Shown: piece after piece, positions 60,783 to 64,000 of the stretch
Numbering within the stretch: the stretch's first letter is position 1
Layout of the letters: each line of letters opens with the position of its first letter
NCBI GenBank assembly: GCA_902598125.1
Contig: CACKAJ010000001.1
Location: 310,001 to 374,000, forward strand
Direction of reading: 5' to 3'
DNA: 64,000 nucleotides
Source of the DNA: an uncultured Pelagibacteraceae bacterium
GTDB taxonomy: Bacteria; Pseudomonadota; Alphaproteobacteria; Pelagibacterales; Pelagibacteraceae
Notes under the pieces: generated by a model
What the model was told of the DNA's origin: nothing
What the model saw: the letters and a program-made list of their open reading frames with translations, nothing else
The model's database searches: none
Program-made: the position numbers and the translations under genes

Positions 60783-62162
60783 ATGAAAAATAAAACAATT
60801 TGGTCTAATAGATTTAAAAACAAAACGTCTCAATCTTTTCAAAAGATTGGGTCTTCAATTCATATTGATAAAAGACTTTATGAACAAGATATCGCTGCAT
60901 CTATTGTACACACGCAAATGCTTATAAAACAAAAGATCATTAAAAGTGAAGATGGTAACAAAATTATCAATGGACTTAAAAAAATTAAAGTTCAGATAGA
61001 TAAGGGGAATTTTGAGTTTAAAGAAAAGTTCGAGGATATACACCTAAATATAGAAAAAGCATTATTTGAGATCATTGGTCCATCAGCTGGATTTTTGCAC
61101 ACTGCAAGATCTAGAAATGATCAGGTCGTGACTGATTTTAAATTATGGATAAAAAAAGCATCAAACGAAATTATAAAAGATATTTCGATTCTCATGAGAA
61201 ATCTTATAAAAAAAGCTGAAAAAAATACAGATACGGTTATGCCTGGATTAACGCATTTAAAAAATGCACAACCTATTTCATTCGCACATTATTTGTTGTC
61301 ATACTATGAGATGTTAAAAAGAGATAAAAAAAGATTTGAAAATAATCTTGAGCTATTAAATGAGTGTCCGCTTGGATCTGCGGCACTTTCAGGAACATCT
61401 TATAAAATAGACAGAACCTATACTGCAAAAAAACTTGGTTTTAAAAAACCTACAGATAACTCTATGGACTCTGTATCGGATAGAGATTTTGCAATTGATT
61501 TTTTATATGCGTCTGCTGTTTGTGCAATGCACCTATCTAGATTGGCAGAAGACTTTATTATTTATAATTCCGATGCTTTCAATTTAATTTCATTCAAAGA
61601 TAGCATGCTTACAGGATCATCAATTATGCCACAAAAAAAGAATCCTGATCCTGCAGAACTAATAAGAGGAAAAGTTGGAATGAATTATGGAAAGTTAAAT
61701 GCGATGCTAACAATAATGAAAGGTCTTCCCATGTCATATTTTAAAGATATGCAAGATGACAAGGAGTTAGTTTTTGATGGCTATGATACTTTAGTAGATA
61801 CTCTGACTATTAGCGCTGAATTAATAAATTCTGTAAATGCTAATAAAGCAAATATGCTTTTTATGGCTAACCAAGGATATACAACAGCAACTGATTTTGC
61901 AGACTATCTTGTTAAAAATAAAAATTTATCGTTTAGAGAGTCTTACGCTATTTCAGCAAAAGTTGTGAATTATGCAGAAAAAAATAAAAAGATTTTATCT
62001 GAATTAAATTTGGATGAAATCAAAAAATTTTATAAAGATTTAGATAAAAGTGTTTTAAAAGTGTTTGACGTTAAAAACTCTATGAATGCAAAAAAATCTC
62101 ATGGAGGAACATCTATAATTAATGTTAAATCAATGATAAAAAAATATAAAAGGGAAATTTAA
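60783..62162 (+). CDS. argH: Argininosuccinate lyase
   Basis: A 459-residue homotetrameric lyase of the fumarase superfamily, the last step of arginine synthesis. The signature GSSIMPQKKNPDPAE (about 280-294) with the catalytic Ser and Lys is exact. The ATG is 30 bases from the divergent TlpA-like start. Its TAA shares a base with the following lipoprotein ATG, starting an argH-lptM-lysA-plsC run. Confidence 0.97.
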   Translation: MKNKTIWSNRFKNKTSQSFQKIGSSIHIDKRLYEQDIAASIVHTQMLIKQKIIKSEDGNKIINGLKKIKVQIDKGNFEFKEKFEDIHLNIEKALFEIIGPSAGFLHTARSRNDQVVTDFKLWIKKASNEIIKDISILMRNLIKKAEKNTDTVMPGLTHLKNAQPISFAHYLLSYYEMLKRDKKRFENNLELLNECPLGSAALSGTSYKIDRTYTAKKLGFKKPTDNSMDSVSDRDFAIDFLYASAVCAMHLSRLAEDFIIYNSDAFNLISFKDSMLTGSSIMPQKKNPDPAELIRGKVGMNYGKLNAMLTIMKGLPMSYFKDMQDDKELVFDGYDTLVDTLTISAELINSVNANKANMLFMANQGYTTATDFADYLVKNKNLSFRESYAISAKVVNYAEKNKKILSELNLDEIKKFYKDLDKSVLKVFDVKNSMNAKKSHGGTSIINVKSMIKKYKREI

Positions 62163-62272
62163 TGAAAATAATAACTGCTTTTTTCCTGGTGATTTTTATT
62201 TTAACTAGTTGCGGAAAAAAATCTGAACCTAAATACCAAGGTCAAATAGATCAGGTCAATATAATTTCATAA
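62162..62272 (+). CDS. lptM: LptM-like small lipoprotein
   Basis: A 36-residue lipoprotein: a hydrophobic signal and lipobox LTSC with the modified Cys at residue 17, then about 19 polar residues (GKKSEPKYQG onward). Tiny lipoproteins with this layout precede lysA or dapF in many proteobacteria and include LptM (YifL), which assists the LptD disulfide pattern. The name is assigned by position and shape only. It overlaps argH by one base (TAATG), with lysA four bases later. Confidence 0.72.
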   Translation: MKIITAFFLVIFILTSCGKKSEPKYQGQIDQVNIIS

Positions 62273-62276
62273 TCTT

Positions 62277-63506
62277 ATGCAAAATCTAGGATATGTAGGA
62301 AATAATTTATTTGTTGAAAAACTATCAATTAAGAATATTTTAAAAAAAAATAAAACACCTTTTTATATTTATTCGGAGAGTCAAATTGCTTTTAATTTTT
62401 TAAAGTTTGCCAACACATTTAAAAAAACTGATCCTTTAATTTGCTTTGCAGCGAAATCTAATAGTAATTTAAATATACTAAGAGTTCTTGGTAAATTAGG
62501 TGCTGGAGCCGATGTAGTTTCAGGAGGTGAATTATTAAAAGCCTTAAAAGCAGGTATTAGACCTAATAAAATTGTTTTTTCTGGGGTGGGTAAAACTGAA
62601 GAAGAACTTAAAATTGCAATTAACAAAAAAATATTATTAATCAATTGTGAGTCTGAAAGTGAAGCTAAATTAGTAAATAATTTAGCAAAAAAATTAAGAA
62701 AAAAGGTTTCAATAGGATTTAGACTAAATCCAAATGTTGATGCTAAAACACATAAAAATATATCAACTGGTAAAGCTGAAAATAAATTCGGTTTATCGAT
62801 TGAAAATTTTAAGGTTTTTTTAAAAACAGTAAAAACTTTTAAAAACGTAAAATTAGAAGCTTTAAGTGTGCATATCGGTAGTCAAATATTGAACGATACA
62901 CCTTTTAGAAAAACTCTTAATGTGATGAGTAAATTAATAAAAGAATTAAAACTGAATTTGAAATATGTCGATTTAGGTGGTGGTTTCGGTATTAATTATA
63001 CTGATAAAGAAAAACCAATTAATCTAAATAAATATTCTAAACTGGTGCATAATTTTTCTAAAAAGTTAAATTGTAAAATAATCTTTGAACCTGGAAGATC
63101 TATTATTGGTAATACTGGTCTTTTAATAAGTAAAATACAATTTATTAAAAAAGGTGCTAATAAAAACTTTATTATACTAGATGCTGGTATGAATGATTTT
63201 ATGCGCCCTGCTTTGTATGAAGCTGTTCATAAAATTATTCCTATTTCTAGAAAATCATCGAGAATGAAAGGTAAAATAGAATTTGTTGGACCAATATGTG
63301 AAACCACTTGCAAATTCGGAGTTTATAAAAACTATCCTAAAATAAATGAAAATGAATTTGTGGCAATAACTAATGTTGGGGCATACGGTTCATCATTATC
63401 CTCAAATTATAACACTAGACCATTAATTGCTGAAATTTTAATAAACAAAAATAAGCTTAAATACATTAGAAAGAAACAAAATTTACAAAAATTGATTAAT
63501 TCTTAA
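62277..63506 (+). CDS. lysA: Diaminopimelate decarboxylase
   Basis: A 409-residue PLP enzyme (fold type III) making lysine from meso-diaminopimelate. The PLP lysine lies in CFAAKSNSNLNILRVLG (about 58-74), the glycine phosphate loop in LGGGFGINY and FEPGRSIIG, and the cross-subunit Cys in GPICETTC. Length fits the family. It follows the lipoprotein in an argH-lptM-lysA-plsC run and overlaps plsC by one base. Confidence 0.96.
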   Translation: MQNLGYVGNNLFVEKLSIKNILKKNKTPFYIYSESQIAFNFLKFANTFKKTDPLICFAAKSNSNLNILRVLGKLGAGADVVSGGELLKALKAGIRPNKIVFSGVGKTEEELKIAINKKILLINCESESEAKLVNNLAKKLRKKVSIGFRLNPNVDAKTHKNISTGKAENKFGLSIENFKVFLKTVKTFKNVKLEALSVHIGSQILNDTPFRKTLNVMSKLIKELKLNLKYVDLGGGFGINYTDKEKPINLNKYSKLVHNFSKKLNCKIIFEPGRSIIGNTGLLISKIQFIKKGANKNFIILDAGMNDFMRPALYEAVHKIIPISRKSSRMKGKIEFVGPICETTCKFGVYKNYPKINENEFVAITNVGAYGSSLSSNYNTRPLIAEILINKNKLKYIRKKQNLQKLINS

Positions 63507-64000
63507 TGCAATTAATTAGATCATTAATCTTTAATATTTTTTTATATGTTGGTCTTATAACAATTTTTATTTTAGCTATACCGACCTTAATTTTACCGAG
63601 TAAATTCACAATATTTTTTGGAAGGTTATCTGCAAGATATATAGTGCTGATTTTAAGAGTAATCTTAAGTACAAAAGTAGTCTTTCATGGAGTAGAAAAT
63701 CTTAAAAAAGTAGATAATTATTTTGTCGCTTCTGCACATCAGTCTATGTTTGAAACTTTTGCCCTTCAGATACCCTTGGATGGTCCAATTTTTATTTTAA
63801 AAAAAGAGCTACTTAATATTCCGTTGTTTGGTTGGTATTTAAGAAAAATAGGTTCAATAGCAATTGTCAGAGAAACAACAACAAAAGAAAATTTGAACTT
63901 TTTTGATAAAGTGAAAGAAAAAGTTGAAAAAAGTAAAAGACCTCTATTAATATTCCCCCAAGGAACAAGAGTAAAACTGGAAGATCAACCGCCCTTTAAA
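63506..64000 (+). CDS. plsC: 1-acyl-sn-glycerol-3-phosphate acyltransferase, N-terminal part (cut by window edge)
   Basis: 165 codons are visible before the window ends. An N-terminal hydrophobic helix (about 8-32) is followed by the acyltransferase motifs AHQSMFET (HX4D-like, with Glu) and FPQGTR; KKELLNIPLFGWYL lies between. PlsC adds the second acyl chain to lysophosphatidic acid at the inner membrane. The gene continues beyond 64000. The ATG shares one base with the lysA stop. Confidence 0.92.
   Translation, partial: MQLIRSLIFNIFLYVGLITIFILAIPTLILPSKFTIFFGRLSARYIVLILRVILSTKVVFHGVENLKKVDNYFVASAHQSMFETFALQIPLDGPIFILKKELLNIPLFGWYLRKIGSIAIVRETTTKENLNFFDKVKEKVEKSKRPLLIFPQGTRVKLEDQPPFK

Noticed and set aside
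1-64000. CRISPR arrays, insertion sequences, integrases, phage genes or att sites
   Set aside because: No spaced direct repeats, transposase or integrase-like proteins were seen, and no tRNA is flanked by a duplicated 3' end.

Overview
The window is a stretch of core chromosome from a very AT-rich (roughly 30 % G+C by eye), extremely compact bacterium. Gene content and order point to an alphaproteobacterium of the SAR11 / Pelagibacterales type: a class I lysyl-tRNA synthetase, a BolA - J-domain protein - CobS - CobT run, a SUV3-like helicase followed by FdxA and CarD, a TAXI-type TRAP transporter, Lys/Ile/Asn-rich proteins, and almost no intergenic DNA. The taxonomic call is an inference from these features; no 16S gene is present. 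About 57 protein genes (two cut by the window edges) and three tRNAs (Ser-GGA, Arg-ACG, Leu-CAA, all on the minus strand with CCA encoded) were found. No gap between genes exceeds 300 bases; the largest are 36185-36453 (269 bp) and 53064-53271 (208 bp). I see no insertion sequence, prophage, CRISPR array, rRNA or replication origin, and no segment whose base use looks foreign.

Layout. 1-4.0 kb: end of aroB, a convergent bolA, then a J-domain protein, cobS and cobT. 4.0-7.5 kb (minus): a VUT-family transporter, rpmB, pyrD, lysK. 7.6-11.2 kb (plus): trkH, an AmpG-like permease and an NlpC/P60 peptidase. 11.3-22.0 kb (minus): the classic thrS-infC-rpmI-rplT-pheS-pheT translation cluster extended by lepA, two glycosyltransferases and tRNA-Ser. 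22-29.5 kb: an alpha/beta hydrolase, an SDR-type protein and the gltDB glutamate synthase operon. 29.7-32 kb: uppP, tRNA-Arg and an O-antigen ligase-like protein. 32-40.7 kb: an acetyl-CoA node (thiolase, HDAC-family deacetylase, acetoacetyl-CoA synthetase, pyruvate dehydrogenase E1 and E2). 40.7-44.2 kb: an EamA exporter, a hotdog thioesterase, a secreted FG-GAP/ASPIC protein and a Cys-rich secreted protein. 44.2-48.9 kb (minus): TAXI TRAP transporter and an aminotransferase. 49-53 kb: helicase, TerB-like protein, ferredoxin, CarD and, convergently, a tiny polybasic peptide gene. 53.2-57.1 kb (minus): tandem wHTH regulator, BASS transporter, tRNA-Leu, fadD. 57.1-64 kb: DedA-like protein, dsbB, coq7, HNH nuclease, esterase, HIG1 protein, TlpA-like thioredoxin, argH, a LptM-like lipoprotein, lysA and plsC (cut).

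The genome is compressed to the point that signals overlap: eight same-strand gene pairs share one base in TAATG, several convergent pairs overlap at their 3' ends, one divergent pair starts inside a single CATG, a stop codon shares its G with a tRNA, and another tRNA ends four bases before a start codon. I did not find an unmistakable new multi-gene system. The observations most worth following are the 24-residue polybasic peptide with its own ribosome-binding site and terminator next to a Lys-tailed CarD, the lipoyl domain fused to the pyruvate dehydrogenase E1 chain, the J-protein/CobS/CobT set with no cobalamin genes nearby, and three promoter-linked palindromes (gltDB, aceEF, TAXI).
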